Part shown: one piece after another, positions 23,447 through 35,882 of the stretch
How positions within the stretch are numbered: position 1 is the stretch's first letter
Layout: each line of letters starts with the position of its first letter
NCBI GenBank assembly: GCA_003864495.1
Contig: PEDN01001352.1
Coordinates: 1,674,001 to 1,738,000, forward strand
Origin: Nemopilema nomurai
Taxonomy: Eukaryota; Cnidaria; Scyphozoa; Rhizostomeae; Rhizostomatidae
Reading direction: 5' to 3'
DNA length: 64,000 nucleotides
Translations under genes and position numbers: made by a program
The notes under the pieces: model-generated
Seen by the model: only the letters and a program-made list of their open reading frames with translations
What the model was told of the DNA's origin: nothing
Database searches by the model: none

Positions 23447-25038
23447 CTTGATTCTAGGCCCCTTTTTTTGGTGGAGGTGATTAGCCGATTTGTCATCGAG
23501 ACCCAAAACAAGCAGAGCACGGGAATCGTTGTTTTGGTGGGGATAGCCTCATCTCAAATGAATCCAAATTCAACGCTTGCTTATTTGATCAATGAAAGCT
23601 CTCAGGAACCGTTGTAACATTAGTACCCAGTTATGATAGTGGGGTATATCTAATCTCGGAGCTAAGGACTTTGAGATGCTCGGTAGTGAAATGTTGTTGT
23701 GGGACTTATTTCCTAAGTCATGACCTATAGTGTTTCATTTGGCTACTATTTCACACGTTGCTTGTAGTAGAAGAGGATTTGAAACTATCCTAAGTCACAG
23801 CATTAGGTATTTATGCGATCGGGGTTAAAGTAAATCTTTCGAGCATAATTTATTACTTCAATAATTTGAGTTTTAAGTCACGCGTGTGTAAATTGCCCCT
23901 TGCCATTCAAAATTTACATTGTTGTTGTTTGCAACTTTCAGTTGGTTAAGAATACCTTTATTTAGCTTTGATCAATGTACGTTTTTAAACTTCGTCGACT
24001 TAAAAAAACAATCGAAAAGAGTTGTGTTTTCTTTTTGCCCACGAGTGGTCTGTTTCTAGATTTCATCACCAACTCCCTCGCAGTACTGCGTAAGTATGGA
24101 GGGGCATGGAAGGTTTCCTTCTCTCACGGAAGAATTTTTAATTTTCCCAAATTTTCCTTTTGTATATGAACACGAAAACACGTTTCTTTATAATATCCTA
24201 CAGAAAATCGTCTTTATATTTATAACTAATTGCAACTCGCTTGTGCATGCAATACAAAATCTGAAACATGGAATCGTCTTTTAGACTCCATTGATTACCC
24301 TTTATCACTTGTTTAGCTTCTTTAGGGGCTTGGCTACTTATTTCGGTGTTAATCTTATTGGTTGTTAAGTTGCTCTTGAAGTATAACCAGAGTTCAACAA
24401 ATAGACAACCAGTTCCCATACTGAGTCTAACTCTCAATGCATCTGTCTCACTTTCCAAGAAGGGATAATTACTAGAGACTTGTTTTATCTTGCTGGGAAA
24501 GTTTTTTTCTAATTTTGATGCCCCGGAGTTGCTTGAAAACAAATAGCAAGAAAGAAAGCAAACATGTTGCTGTTGTTTCGTCCTGTTTTACCGTTAGGGT
24601 GGGGACAGACCCGTTGTTATGTGTTGTTTCAAAATGCCATTAACTGATCACATGCAAGTAATACAATGATATTACAAAACTAGGAAAGATAAGAAAGGAA
24701 ACTGCATAAATTCTTTGATGGCATTGTCAGCCCCTGAGGTCATGCCGAGTCGTGTTTGCAAAGCAAAATTGTTAAGGTATTTGTACATGCAGCTCATTAG
24801 TAAAGAACTTTAGGTGCTAGTTTACTTCTCCGCAACATATTGCACGACCAATTGTTAGAAACTTGGATTTTTTTCAATATTTCTCAGAAAAAAGTGAAAA
24901 ATAGAAAGTGAAAACGAAAAATGAAAGGAGTGGAAAGTAGCCTCGGACCAAGCTTGGATCGTTGCTGCGTAGGAGAATCTGGTTAATGGCGGCCTAAGTG
25001 CAAGCTGTGGTGTTGCGCCTCAAAATTTTCGAAGCAAA
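23447..25038. other. Intergenic region between TBP and VTI1B
   Basis: This holds the TBP 3' UTR and the VTI1B promoter and leader. A purine-rich tract (GAAAAATAGAAAGTGAAAACG and following) lies at 24889-24950, shortly before the VTI1B ATG. No canonical AATAAA is found soon after the TBP stop. Small open frames at 23975-24542 are unsupported. Confidence 0.4.
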
Positions 25039-28000
25039 ATGTCGTCCGAAAGATTTGAGGACCTAGAGGAAGAGTTAAGATCTACCATTTCTTCATTGGA
25101 AAACGTGGCGAAAAACAGACTGACGAGGTTATCTGGAGGTATAGAGCTTTTTCAGTTTCTACTTGTCGCGTTCAAAACGTTTCCTGCCTGAACTTGCATC
25201 CTCGTGATGAAGCTTGGTATTCCCTTTTAAGATTTGCGATCTAGTGTATATTGTGGATTATGGGAATTTAATGTTAAAAATGGTGGCTATTCAGAACTCT
25301 AGGTTCTCAAAAAGGAATAGGCTCAATGTTTATTACCAAAAATTTATCCGGGAAGGAAGCATGAAACAATTTTTCTCCAAATGGCTTCAGCTTTATCTTT
25401 CCTACCCGATGTTCTTAGATATTTAGCTTCAATTAAAAGTTTTTTTTATGTCATTGTACAAATGTTTAATGAGATGGGCTTTTTACACAATTAAGCACTG
25501 AGGACTCGCGCTATTTGTTTGCATGCAATGTTTCCAAAGTATTGAGTATCAAAAATTTTGCACCGTGCCAAGATTGTAAATAAAGACACGGAATGCCCTT
25601 TGCAATCGTAATGAGACTATTTACTATGCCCAAATCAATAAACAAGCAAGTAAAGCATCAAATTCCTGACAGCTTTAGTACCTACAACAAAATAACAACA
25701 GTTTCTTGATAATTCCAAAATATCTGCAACTAATAAATAGTATAACAGATGACAACCTCAAGTGCTGTTCTTCCCCTTTCTGGCAGAATTGCTAATAATA
25801 TATTTTAACCAGATATTGTAATCAAATATATTGTAATCAGATTTCTTAGTTACCAAGCCACTCCATGATCAATGAATAAACAACTTTATTTTGCTTTCAT
25901 ATGCTTTCATTCTCTTTACCATCCACCTATAAAGAACCCAAAACTTTTATAGTTCATCCTAAAGTTAAATGATGTCTTATAAATACAAAATTAATATTAT
26001 CCATTATGTTGTTACGTTTTTGCAAATATTGTGATTATTGCAGTGCTGTCATTGTTTGTAGTGGTCACAAACGGCCAAACCCAGTCTAGTCTTACCTATT
26101 GTTTATCTAATTGTTCATTGTAAACAAACAAGAATTTTGAAAACCATTGTACTTTTGCTGAAGTCTTTGAGTTATGCATTTGTCCAGTATTAGCCTCTTT
26201 CAGTTTTCTGTTAAGAAAAGTCAAGTTTAAAGAATTTTTTTCTACCTAGAAATAATTGAGAATGTGTCTTGTAGCTTTACATGGTTTGGTGTAATGTTAG
26301 ACAATTTCTTTTTTAGAGCAACGCAAATCAGAACTAAGAAAGGCCGAAAAGCTGACTGAGGATGCTTCATCACTTGTATGTTGGAGTTATATCTTCTGTG
26401 AATAATATCATGACATCGCATGATACCATGATTCATTAGGCAGAGAATTTGGGATAATTTAACTATCCTTTCCAGCATTGGTGTTGTGAATATAGATAGG
26501 AAGTTAATGTCATAAAATAAGAATAATTTGTTTCTTGACGGAGTCAAGTAAAGTGAACTTTGCCAATCTAGTTAAGAAAAATGGTTGCTAATTTTTTCTC
26601 TCTGTGTTTGTGTTTCTGTCTGCTTAGTATCTAGTTGTCTATTTACAAAGCCATTAATTGCCATGTCAACAATTTGAATGTTATTCTCAGCTAAATAACA
26701 TGATGGAAGAAGCCCAAGGTGCACCTGGTGCCTACAGAACAAAGATGTTTTCCACTGTTAGAGGATATCGATATCAATTGGATAATCTAAAGAAAGACAT
26801 AGTAAGAATTCATTTTATTAATTCCTTAACTGCTATTCATATTTCACCAACTGGGTTATAAAGCTTAAAATTGGTTAAAGAGTGTTAACATTTATGTTCA
26901 AGATATCATATACATATCATTCATGAACATTTGCTAATCCTCTTGTGAATCATGCAAGTTTGTTGAAAGTGCCTACATAACTATCAAAACCTTTTTTTGC
27001 ACTCTTTTTGCAGATGTAAACTTGATGTCCAAATTTTGTCCTCCCTTTTTATAGATGGTTTTAACTGAATTAATGATATCTCTAAAATATTCATCCATCA
27101 TAATTTAAGAGTTGGCCCTTGTGAGAACTGCTGTTGGTGCTGTCCTTTTTCAAAGGGCTTGTGGAATCAGTTCTATGCTTTATAGTTGGAGCATTACTTG
27201 CTGCTGTCTCAAACTTAGCAACATTTTGCCTGTTTTTTTTTAGAACAAGGCTTCAGCACAGACATCAAGTGACAGGAGTGATTTATTTGGTGAAGTTGCA
27301 GATCCTTCAGTGAGAATTTTGATTAAGCTTTTGTTGAAAGCATACTCTAAAACAACAGATTAATTGCACTTAAATTTGAGTATTCCAGCTTTAAAGGTAC
27401 TTGCTTAAGTTTCTAGCTTGCATTCAAGTGTACTAAATCTAGAAAATCGACCTTAGCTTTGATTTTTATGTTAAAAAAACTTTAGTTAACAGTCCTTTTT
27501 GTTTAGCGAGTGCAAGTTAAATTGCGCATGCTTTTCATCATATGTGCAAAGAAGTGTTTTCTTTCTGTAACATCAATTTCCCCTAGTCTCATGATTGTTT
27601 TCCCTTTTCCCTTGTGACTTGATTAGTACTCTTGACCACAATATGATTTTTCCAAACTGGCTACTTATTCTGCCAGCTTTTGGTTATTTACGTTGTTTGC
27701 ATGATCTGAGGAGTGAAAAAGTACTTTAAGTATGCAAAAACTAGTTCCGCTTTTTCTTACCAAATTGAGTTCTCTACTTTTCAAAAGTACGGCAAGCCGG
27801 AGGTAATTGGTTACAAAACAGTAGACGAAAATGAAAAAACCTTTGTGAATTTAATTTGGTGCAAGCTATGCTAGATAGTTAATGTCTAATGCAATTTGTT
27901 GGGTTTCACCTGAAGGAATTTGACTGCTCATGATGCTAATCGTTGTTCAATTTTTTTCCATTTACTAAGAATAACTTCTGCAATGCATCCGTGAGTTCAA

Positions 28001-31000
28001 AATTGTTTTATTCAAGTGATGCATTTTGATTTACATTATGGTTGGATTGTAGGAATATTTTCATATTTTGTGCTATCTATGTTTGGTTATTTTTTAGTTG
28101 GCATATAAAAACAGAATGTTGGAGGGTCTGGATAGCCTCCAGAAGAGCTCTGCTAGTGTTGAAAGATCACAAAGAATTGCAGCTGAGACAGGTAAGGGTG
28201 ATCCTTTGTAGTAGAAGAGGTCAATAACTCTTTGAGAAGTGATGGAAAATCATGCTATTTGGCGATTTGGAGTTTACTCGAAGTGGTATGTTTTTGTTCA
28301 TAGTCAGTGTGAGGAAAAAGTTTGCACATTGATTTTGTGAGTAAGAATTGCATACCTCTTCTCATAGTGTTGCAAAAGTGAAACCAAAGTTTTCGATGTG
28401 GCACAAAAACACACCTTGATCATAGTTTCAATAGATGCAAAACCAAAATATTGGCACATTTGTTTGCCATTTCGCTCTTGAAGAGCAGAAGTTCCAATTT
28501 ACAACGATACGACAACCACATTTTTCATGATGACAGTAGACTTTTTAACTCATCAACTGAATTCCAAAGGTATTATCACAGCATCATATGTCAGTTCTTA
28601 TAATTTGTGGCGTATGCAAGATTGAATTAACACTTTACAATGATATGGATTTGGAAAGATTTTGGAGAAAGTTCTTTTCATAAAACCCAGTTGTTTGCAT
28701 AAAAAGGTAAGCTTACTATCTGAAAAGACCTCAGGCGCTATTTAAGGGGATTTTCCTGATAACAGAGAAATAGTTGGTGATGGGAAAGGTCTGGTCTATT
28801 GCATGTACCATAGTGATCATTTTTATTTTGGGAATTTAAGTATTAAAAAACCTGATTACTCAGGAACCTGATGAGAAAATCATACAGTGGAGACCCAGGG
28901 GCAGATACAGGGGTTTTCCTAAACTGCAATATTTCGAAATTGTGGATGTGGATTTACCATTTCTATGTCCAACTCAGGTCTCACAAGTTGTCACAGGCCT
29001 TGCTCTAAGCAAAATGAACGTGCTCCATAAAAAGAGCTCCTTAAAAACGCTAGAAGCTCTATTTCGCACCTCTAAATAGAATGTCGTTGCGAGCATCCTT
29101 CGGAAGAGTGTTAAATAAGAAATTCAATTGTGATACCAAAAAGCACCATAATATGAAATAACAAAACATACAACAAACAGTATGTTAATATAAATATAGA
29201 AATATAATAAAACAAAGTCCCAAAATTGTTCACATTTTCCTAGATATGTTAGTCGCCATCACTTGATGAGCTTCTATCACTGTCAGTATCACTACCTTCA
29301 GCTTCAGATATTGCTTCATCAAAGCGCATGTCTTTTTGTGGTGGCTCAACATCCAAAACTTTTGTGACTCTCCTTTTTGATAAATAAATATCAAGAGCTC
29401 CGTCTATTTCTTCTGTCTTAAATCCGAGAACCTCTTCCTTTCCCCATGACTTAAAAGTCGAAAATTTAACTTTGTTTTCTTTTTTATGTTATTCATTCTA
29501 CAAGACATGCCAGAACACCTACGTCTCACTGAAGCAAATGAAAACTGAAAAGCAATGCGATAATTTGGACGGAAATGTGACCTCTGATTTGCACAGGTGT
29601 TATTAGGTTATTTAGAAAAAACAGGAAGAAAAACTTCAACAGAAGATTGACGCTTGCTCGAAAATCAAATAAATCTGCCGGAAAATACGCTTGACAATCT
29701 GTTGTGTCTTGGTGTAGAGGGTTATTAAATTAAAAATGGTATCGGAAACCCAACGTTGATCTTTGCCTAAGGGGTAATCTTACGCAAAACATAATATTGC
29801 GGTCAGTTGGGAAGATTGTTTATGTTTGATCAAGTTTAAGTTAAAAAAGGCCAAGAAATTATTTTGCTCCGTTTTGAGGGGCTCGATTAATCGCTCGCCA
29901 AGGCCTTTTTATGGCGCGCTCGATCGAGCGCCTTTCCGGGCAAGGCCTGTTGTCACTAGCATATGCCACAAATTCAAAGACGTATTAAGCTACACACATG
30001 GTCTTGTTTTATTAAGACTACATGACTTTTTTTTTTTGAATAAGCTACTTTTATTAGCCATGGTTGTGCCTTATTAAATATCTATTATTTCTTCAAATCT
30101 TAGTTTTTGAGATCATTTTGATTGCAGGATTTTTAAACATTTTCATTGTAATCGAATTGGCAATCCGCGTTATTTACCCTTCTTTGTTGTTAAAAAGTTC
30201 ACACTACTTTTTTTATTTTCAAGGAAGAATCACTCAAAGAATGGATTTTCATTTTTTGTTTGAATCAAAACTTATTAGGGCTATTTATTGATTTTACCAA
30301 ATTTTTCTCCAATAAACTCTGTATATATAATTATCAATTCAAATGAAACATGTCTCCACTTCTTTTAGACGAAGTTGGAGTGCAAATCATTGGAGACCTA
30401 GAGGACCAACGGGAGTCACTAATTCGCACGCGAGATAAGGTATGGCTTCTGCTTCATGTTTTTGCTTCTCCCTGCTCCTAGGCAGTCTGATTTTTGAGTT
30501 TGCTAATATTTGCTCAAGTGCAAGAATATTTACCTGAATGAATTTTTTGCCTCATGCTCCTTTAGCTTTTTCTTATCTTATCTTAGAATTTACTAAAACT
30601 TATGCAGGATTCACAGCTCAATTAGAAAAAGAATTATTGCCAGCATCTTTGTGGTTATTGAAAAAGCCACCACTATTTGGCAACAGCTTTATTTGTTAGA
30701 CATACATTTGTGCGGTACTTGATAAGAAAAATACTAAGCATAGCATAGCAGCTCTTTTGCAAGTTGTCTGGTCACCTTTTAATGTCTTTTAATGTGTTAA
30801 GAATCCGATCCATTGCAATTATCAAGCATTATTTCCAGCTTGACTTGCAAATTTTTACGCATTTATAGTTTAAAAGTTGTCAAACGGCCAATGGACTTTA
30901 CGGAATTTCAGCTTCTTGTATTCTAGACTTTTTTGAGTATTCTCTTTGAAATTCCCTCAAATGCAGTTTGACAATGGTTTCTAAAAAGCAAACCCTCGAT

Positions 31001-31996
31001 CTGTTTGCAGGTGAAACAAACAAACTCAGACCTTGGTAGAAGTCGAAGGATACTCAACTCGATGGGTATAAGGTACACCCTGGTTTTCCACTTAGATTCA
31101 TCTGCGTCATCATATGAAGGAACTAGGCCTGGTTGATGAGTTTTAAGGTCGCTTTATTGTCTCATGCGTAGAAACTAACTTCTTTGAAATCAGAGTAGAA
31201 AAGAGCAGTAGGAGATGCTGCCTATTGGATTGTCGTTGGGAGGGTGGTCAATTTCATGATTGAATTCAGTATCAAGGCAGGAGCAAACTAGAAACTATTC
31301 GTCAACAAGAATGCTCGCTATTTCCTAATCAGCGTTCGCAAACCTTCGAAGAAAAGCCATTTTTCATGCTCTTTTTCATAGTTGGAACCCATCTAAAGGA
31401 CGAAGCTTGATTTCTTCTTTTCATTATCGCGCATTCATTGCTTCCCCTTAACGAATGTAAGGGCCTGAATTCCATCTTCTTACGACGATTAACCCAACTT
31501 CATTGGATAGGGGAATTTCTATAATGGGCAGAGAGCTGCAGTAATTTGCATGTAGGTAGATAGTTATAGGCATCATGAAATACTTATGATATTACTAAAT
31601 AATGTCATTTGGAAGATAGCAGTAGCATCTTGATATAGTCATAGTTATCTTATAGTAATCTTTAGGAGATTGTAAGCAGGGGCGACGTTAAAGTGGTTGG
31701 TGCACCAGAAAAGGCAAAATCTAGTTGATATTTCCTTTTGGCCCATTCAAATTGATAACGTCATTTTATAATGGTGATTGTGATGCAACCATTAGACCCA
31801 TATAAGCAGATGGGTCACATCCCCTTAAACTGTTCACTTGTTAACTGTATTATAATTTCGATAGGGCTATTGTCATTTCTACAAAGCCTTCTTTTCTTGT
31901 AGGATCGCAACAAACAAAGTCATCCTCGTGGTAATAATCTTCCTCGAACTCATCATTCTTGGTGCAGTCGTTTATGTTAGATTTTTCAAAAAGTAG
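25039..31996 (+). CDS. VTI1B: VTI1B, Qb-SNARE, complete
   Basis: Eight exons join in phase to 218 residues: 25039-25138, 26317-26375, 26691-26801, 27244-27309, 28098-28191, 30369-30439, 31011-31072 and 31903-31996. Residues 1 to about 95 are the Vti1 N-terminal helical domain (SSERFEDLEEELRSTISSLE, FSTVRGYRYQLDNLKKDI). The SNARE motif spans about 128-190 and has its central glutamine near residue 157, in IGDLEDQRESLIRTRDKV. A C-terminal membrane anchor covers about 194-213 (VILVVIIFLELIILGAVVYV), with the embedded glutamate also found in vertebrate VTI1B, and ends RFFKK. The B paralogue is favoured over VTI1A by ERSQRIAAETDEVG and the C-terminal block. The protein acts in fusion of late endosomes, lysosomes and trans-Golgi carriers with syntaxin partners. 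Its 2177-base intron 5 contains an antisense coding relic. Confidence 0.94.
29249..29607 (-). pseudogene. Antisense coding relic in a VTI1B intron, apparent frameshift
   Basis: On the minus strand two overlapping open frames look protein-like but neither has a proper start. Frame one (29607-29404) includes CANQRSHFRPNYRIAFQFSF and VRRRCSGMSCRMN. Frame two (29488-29249) includes FKSWGKEEVLGFKTEEIDGA and LDIYLSKRRVTKVLDVEPPQ, then ends with an acidic serine tail (EAEGSDTDSDRSSSSDGD) and TAA. The sense seems to shift from the first frame to the second near 29480. Either a frameshifted retrocopy or transposon fragment, or an uncharacterised exon pair, would fit. The family is not recognised. Confidence 0.4.
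29913..29932. repeat. GC-rich perfect palindrome
   Basis: A 16-bp perfect palindrome, GCGCTCGATCGAGCGC (29916-29931), sits in an island much richer in G and C than the surrounding intron. It is flanked by CAAGGCCT on both sides (29899 and 29942). It could mark the end of a small insertion. Confidence 0.5.
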
Positions 31997-33603
31997 AAAA
32001 GCATTCCTTAAAAGAATGACCTGTCATTTGTCACATTGCCAACGCGTTATCTTTGCTGTATTGAACTAAAATGAATTGCTTTTGTTTTCTCCTATTTGCA
32101 ACACGCTGTTGTTGTTTATTCCAAGTCAGTCATTTGCACTGGAGCGATCCAGGGAGAGGGGTTTGCCCAATCATCGCCATTCATTAAGTTACCAACGTTG
32201 AGAATCAAATATTTTCTTCATCTTCTTCAGCCACTGCTTTGAACAACAAAGCCGACCGTGAACAACGTTTTAGTCGAATTTTTTATCGATTTCTTACATC
32301 GGTATTGTCTGCAAAAATTATTAGATACTCCTTCTATTCTCCGTTGTTCCTCTAGTCCCACTTTTTTCTCTTCAGCTTTCTATTTAGATCGTTTTTATAG
32401 AAGACTCATATCTCTATTTGTTATGCCGGAAGCTATACGAAAAAGAACACATCTGAGAAACAGACTTGTTTATTGTTTCAGCTAATTAGGGTAAAGTCTT
32501 AGATCTGTTCCTTGAAATTATAAGATCCGCATGAAGAGCCTACTTAGTTGTTTTGAAGCATTGTTTTAAAGTACCTGTAAGACCAAACGTAATTATGAAG
32601 AGAATTTGAAAAGACCCTTTTCGGGCTGTTGTGGAAGCAATAATTGTAATACAATGTTTGCTTTTGAAATCTTGAATTTTGTTCTTGAAAGTTTTTTAAA
32701 TGATTTACCGAACGAAGCGCCCTAGCTTGTGATCCATTTAGACAGCATGATTTGTGTCATTTGTCTTCTCTCTAATCAACTTCCGACCGGAAAGGGAACG
32801 CCAGTTACATTCTCGTCGAATTGTATAATTTGTATATTTGAAAAAAATTGAATTTTCGTAGCAAGCTGTATTAGAGAATCGTACCAGCAAAACCGTTGAT
32901 CGTAAATTTTTTGTGATTTGTTTTGCTTTTGTTCATCTTCCTTTGCTTTATTTTTGCATTAAATTTTGAAGCTTCTATATTCGACAGGCTTTCTGCACTT
33001 CTTAGAAGAGGACTTGTGTGGTTATCAAATATCCTCGATAGTAGTGATCTGAAAGTTAGTCCGGGGCTCTTGTAGAAATTATGCCTAAAATGATTGTGAG
33101 GTATAGATAGCAGCAAATTATTGCGTCGGTAGATGATCTGGGCCTGAAGATAGTTCCTTCAAGTATCCAGTTTCTTGTGAAAGAGAGAGTGAATTGAAAT
33201 GTCACGTGCAAAGCTAGTGCACCAGTTGCAATGTATTCAAATTAAGCAAAGAAGTTTATGTTTGATGCTTATCATTTTAAAAGACCTTTGGAAATATTCC
33301 GTAACATCATTTTATTGATTCCGCCTTAAAAGCATTTATTTTTGACGATTTTGCCTCACTGAAAATGGGAACGCAAACACAAAACAAACACTTTCAACCA
33401 TTAATTTATTTCTACACGAGATCAAGCCAAAGAGAGAGCCATCCTGAGAACTGAAGAAGACCCACCTTTCCTTTTAATCTTTTTCCAAAGCATATCACCT
33501 TGGGAGTTTGAAGCAATAAGTACCTTTTGAACTGTCGTTACAATTTCTTTAAAAAGGTTACGCACAGGCGCCCTAAATAAATGACCGGCTGAAGATCTCG
33601 ATG
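31997..33603. other. Intergenic region between VTI1B and USP34
   Basis: This holds the VTI1B 3' UTR and upstream sequence of USP34. I see no gene. Open frames at 32258-32485 and 33116-32871 lack support. Confidence 0.4.
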
Positions 33604-33676
33604 TTACGTCATCTAACCCACTAGATCCCAGGTCTTTGTTTTCGCGGGAGTCCGTGCGGATGGTAAATGGCGGACG
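33604..33676 (+). promoter_or_regulatory. Putative USP34 promoter / 5' end
   Basis: A short cluster resembles a housekeeping promoter: TTACGTCAT (CREB/ATF-like, 33604-33612), TTTTCGCGGGAG (E2F-like, 33639-33650) and AAATGGCGGACG (YY1-like and at the start codon, 33665-33676). The segment is richer in CG than its neighbours and lies 2.2 kb before the first certain USP34 exon. Confidence 0.4.
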
Positions 33677-33679
33677 TGG
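33667..33679 (+). CDS. USP34: Candidate first coding exon of USP34 (13 nt)
   Basis: An ATG in the AAATGGCGG context gives MADV plus one base, ending before GTTGTG. Joined to the exon at 35883, which needs exactly one preceding base, the protein would begin MADVDDKEEGQFEEDDW. That places the start about 25 residues before the conserved RQCKC motif; the vertebrate protein also starts only a few tens of residues before it. The donor is weak, so the call is tentative. Confidence 0.35.
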
Positions 33680-35057
33680 GTTGTGCGTCTGTCCGAACAG
33701 TGTACACGTAAAGTATCACCATGAATTCCCCTCTTGAAATCAGTTACTGAGAGGAACTAGTTGTAATGGATTCAGACTGTTGCTTAGTACTTTACAAATT
33801 GGCTGAGAAATGTGAGTATTGATTAAAGGAATTACAATTTTTATTGTCAAAGGATTGTAGGAATAGAGTCTTGATCGATTGTTGCGAAACTGAAAAGTGT
33901 TCAGGATCTTGTACTGATCATCGAAGTGAAGGTATTGTGAAAGTATACACACGAGAACGCTCTACAACTCCATTTGATGCTTCTTGTTAACTTATTCATT
34001 ACTACAGTAAAAGGAACGATATCCTTATAATAAGCAGAAAGGCTAACTAGTTTGACTTTCAATTTTACGCCTGGGGAAAATTGGAAGTGATTAAAATCAT
34101 CTGTTTCTTGACGGTTGAAAAAGCAAATTGTTAATGAAAAACTGCATGATAGTATAAATATTTATAAATACTTTATGATTTGAAGGGCTGTGAACATTTA
34201 AGTTTTTTCTGACATTCCCCATTGCAATGGAAGTTGTGCTTACATACTCTTTATAGAAAAATTTCAGCGACATTGCCAATGTTTTATGCTGGGATATAAA
34301 GGGCCCTGAGGCTGAGATAAAACTAGGTAATTTGCCATAATTCCCAGTTATAATTCTGCTAGAAGCTCAAGGTTTCAGCTATGCACATTCGTATTTTGAC
34401 AAAAATAGATATATATATATATAAACTTGTCAAGTTGTACAGTATTTTATAGGCTAAGGAAACAAATAAAAAGTATCTGTTGCTGTCAAAAAACAGTGCA
34501 GCTTTATAAAAAAGCATTTGAAAATTAGAAGGATAGGTAACTTTTTAGGACTTTGAACAGCCAGTTTTCATTGATAAAAACACTGGTTTTGTTCATTCTT
34601 CAACATGCTTAAATTAATTTTACCAGTAGATCGATTAACTAACTTCCATATAAGAATTCCCGAAATTGTGATTCAGAGTAATAAGCATAATAAAAAAGAC
34701 AGCAGGTGTTTTTTATAATCTCTTACATATGTTAAAGTATGCAAAAAATGTCAAATACATTATAAATACATAAGTATCATTCTCCTCACTATCTGACTAG
34801 CCATGTAGAGATCAAAATGTAAAAATAGCTTTTTGAATAAGGAGCTTCTTGAGTGTGGGCTACAAAACTGCAGCTTTTTACAACATCATCATGTGGACAT
34901 GAAAAGGACTGAAAACAGATATATTTAAAAAAGATGACATTGTCTATTAACATTATCCTTTTAAGCTACTATTTTGACAAAGTCAAATAACAATATAGCA
35001 TTGTCATTTGCAGTAAAAAAGAGTAGTGGATGCAAATCGTTTTCTCTGTTTTCTACT

Positions 35058-35102
35058 GTAGGTGCTCTGCTTAAATAGGTGTAGGTGCTCTGCTTAAATA
35101 AG
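35058..35102. repeat. Two-copy tandem repeat
   Basis: GTAGGTGCTCTGCTTAAATA occurs twice in direct succession (about 23-bp period), in the first proposed intron of USP34. Confidence 0.6.
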
Positions 35103-35882
35103 AGATTTTTAAAAATGGAGCTCTTCGAAAGTGTAACTTTTTGAAAATAAAATTTTTGAAATGGAAGCTTTTTCAAACCAGAGCTTGAAACATGCATTGG
35201 TGTTGAGGTTACATAAATTACAAGAGTCATATTGACCTCACAAGGAGAAAAACCATGGAGCTTTGAATCACACTCGGTTTAATGAATAAGCACCAAATAA
35301 GAAAAATGATAAGGCCAACATTGAAGTGAAGCCAATAAATGAACAGCCAAGGTGCCTGAGTTTAAGACAAGATTTTAACCAGGAGGGTGAAAAACAGACA
35401 ACTGGAATAGATATCATGCATGATGAGGCTTAGGGCCTGCAATCAAGCACATCAAATTGCTTGGCCTACCAAATGTATTTCTATGCCACTTTCACAATTT
35501 ATTTGACCATCCAATGCATCTAATTTTTTCATTAGTTTGGTTTAAAATTGTTGAAGTTGTGCATTACAACAGTTATAACAATTTTGGTAGATATCCTTTG
35601 AACTTTTTTTGGTCCTAAGTTTATTCTAAATGCACCAAGATTAAGGGTCATGTAGATTATTCTGCCCATGCCTGAAATTGGTGGGCACAAAGTAATATTA
35701 AAGTTTCAGTTTCTGTAAGTTTTGTTAGACTTTCAAAGTCATTAATTCATTCCGATATAAATTTTAAAATGTACTTCTGTCCTGTACTATTGCAAAATTT
35801 TTATAAATATATTTACTGCAAAGCCATGGTATGTAGGTTCTTGTTTATGATTCCACTGACAACTCTATTATCTGTCTTTAAG

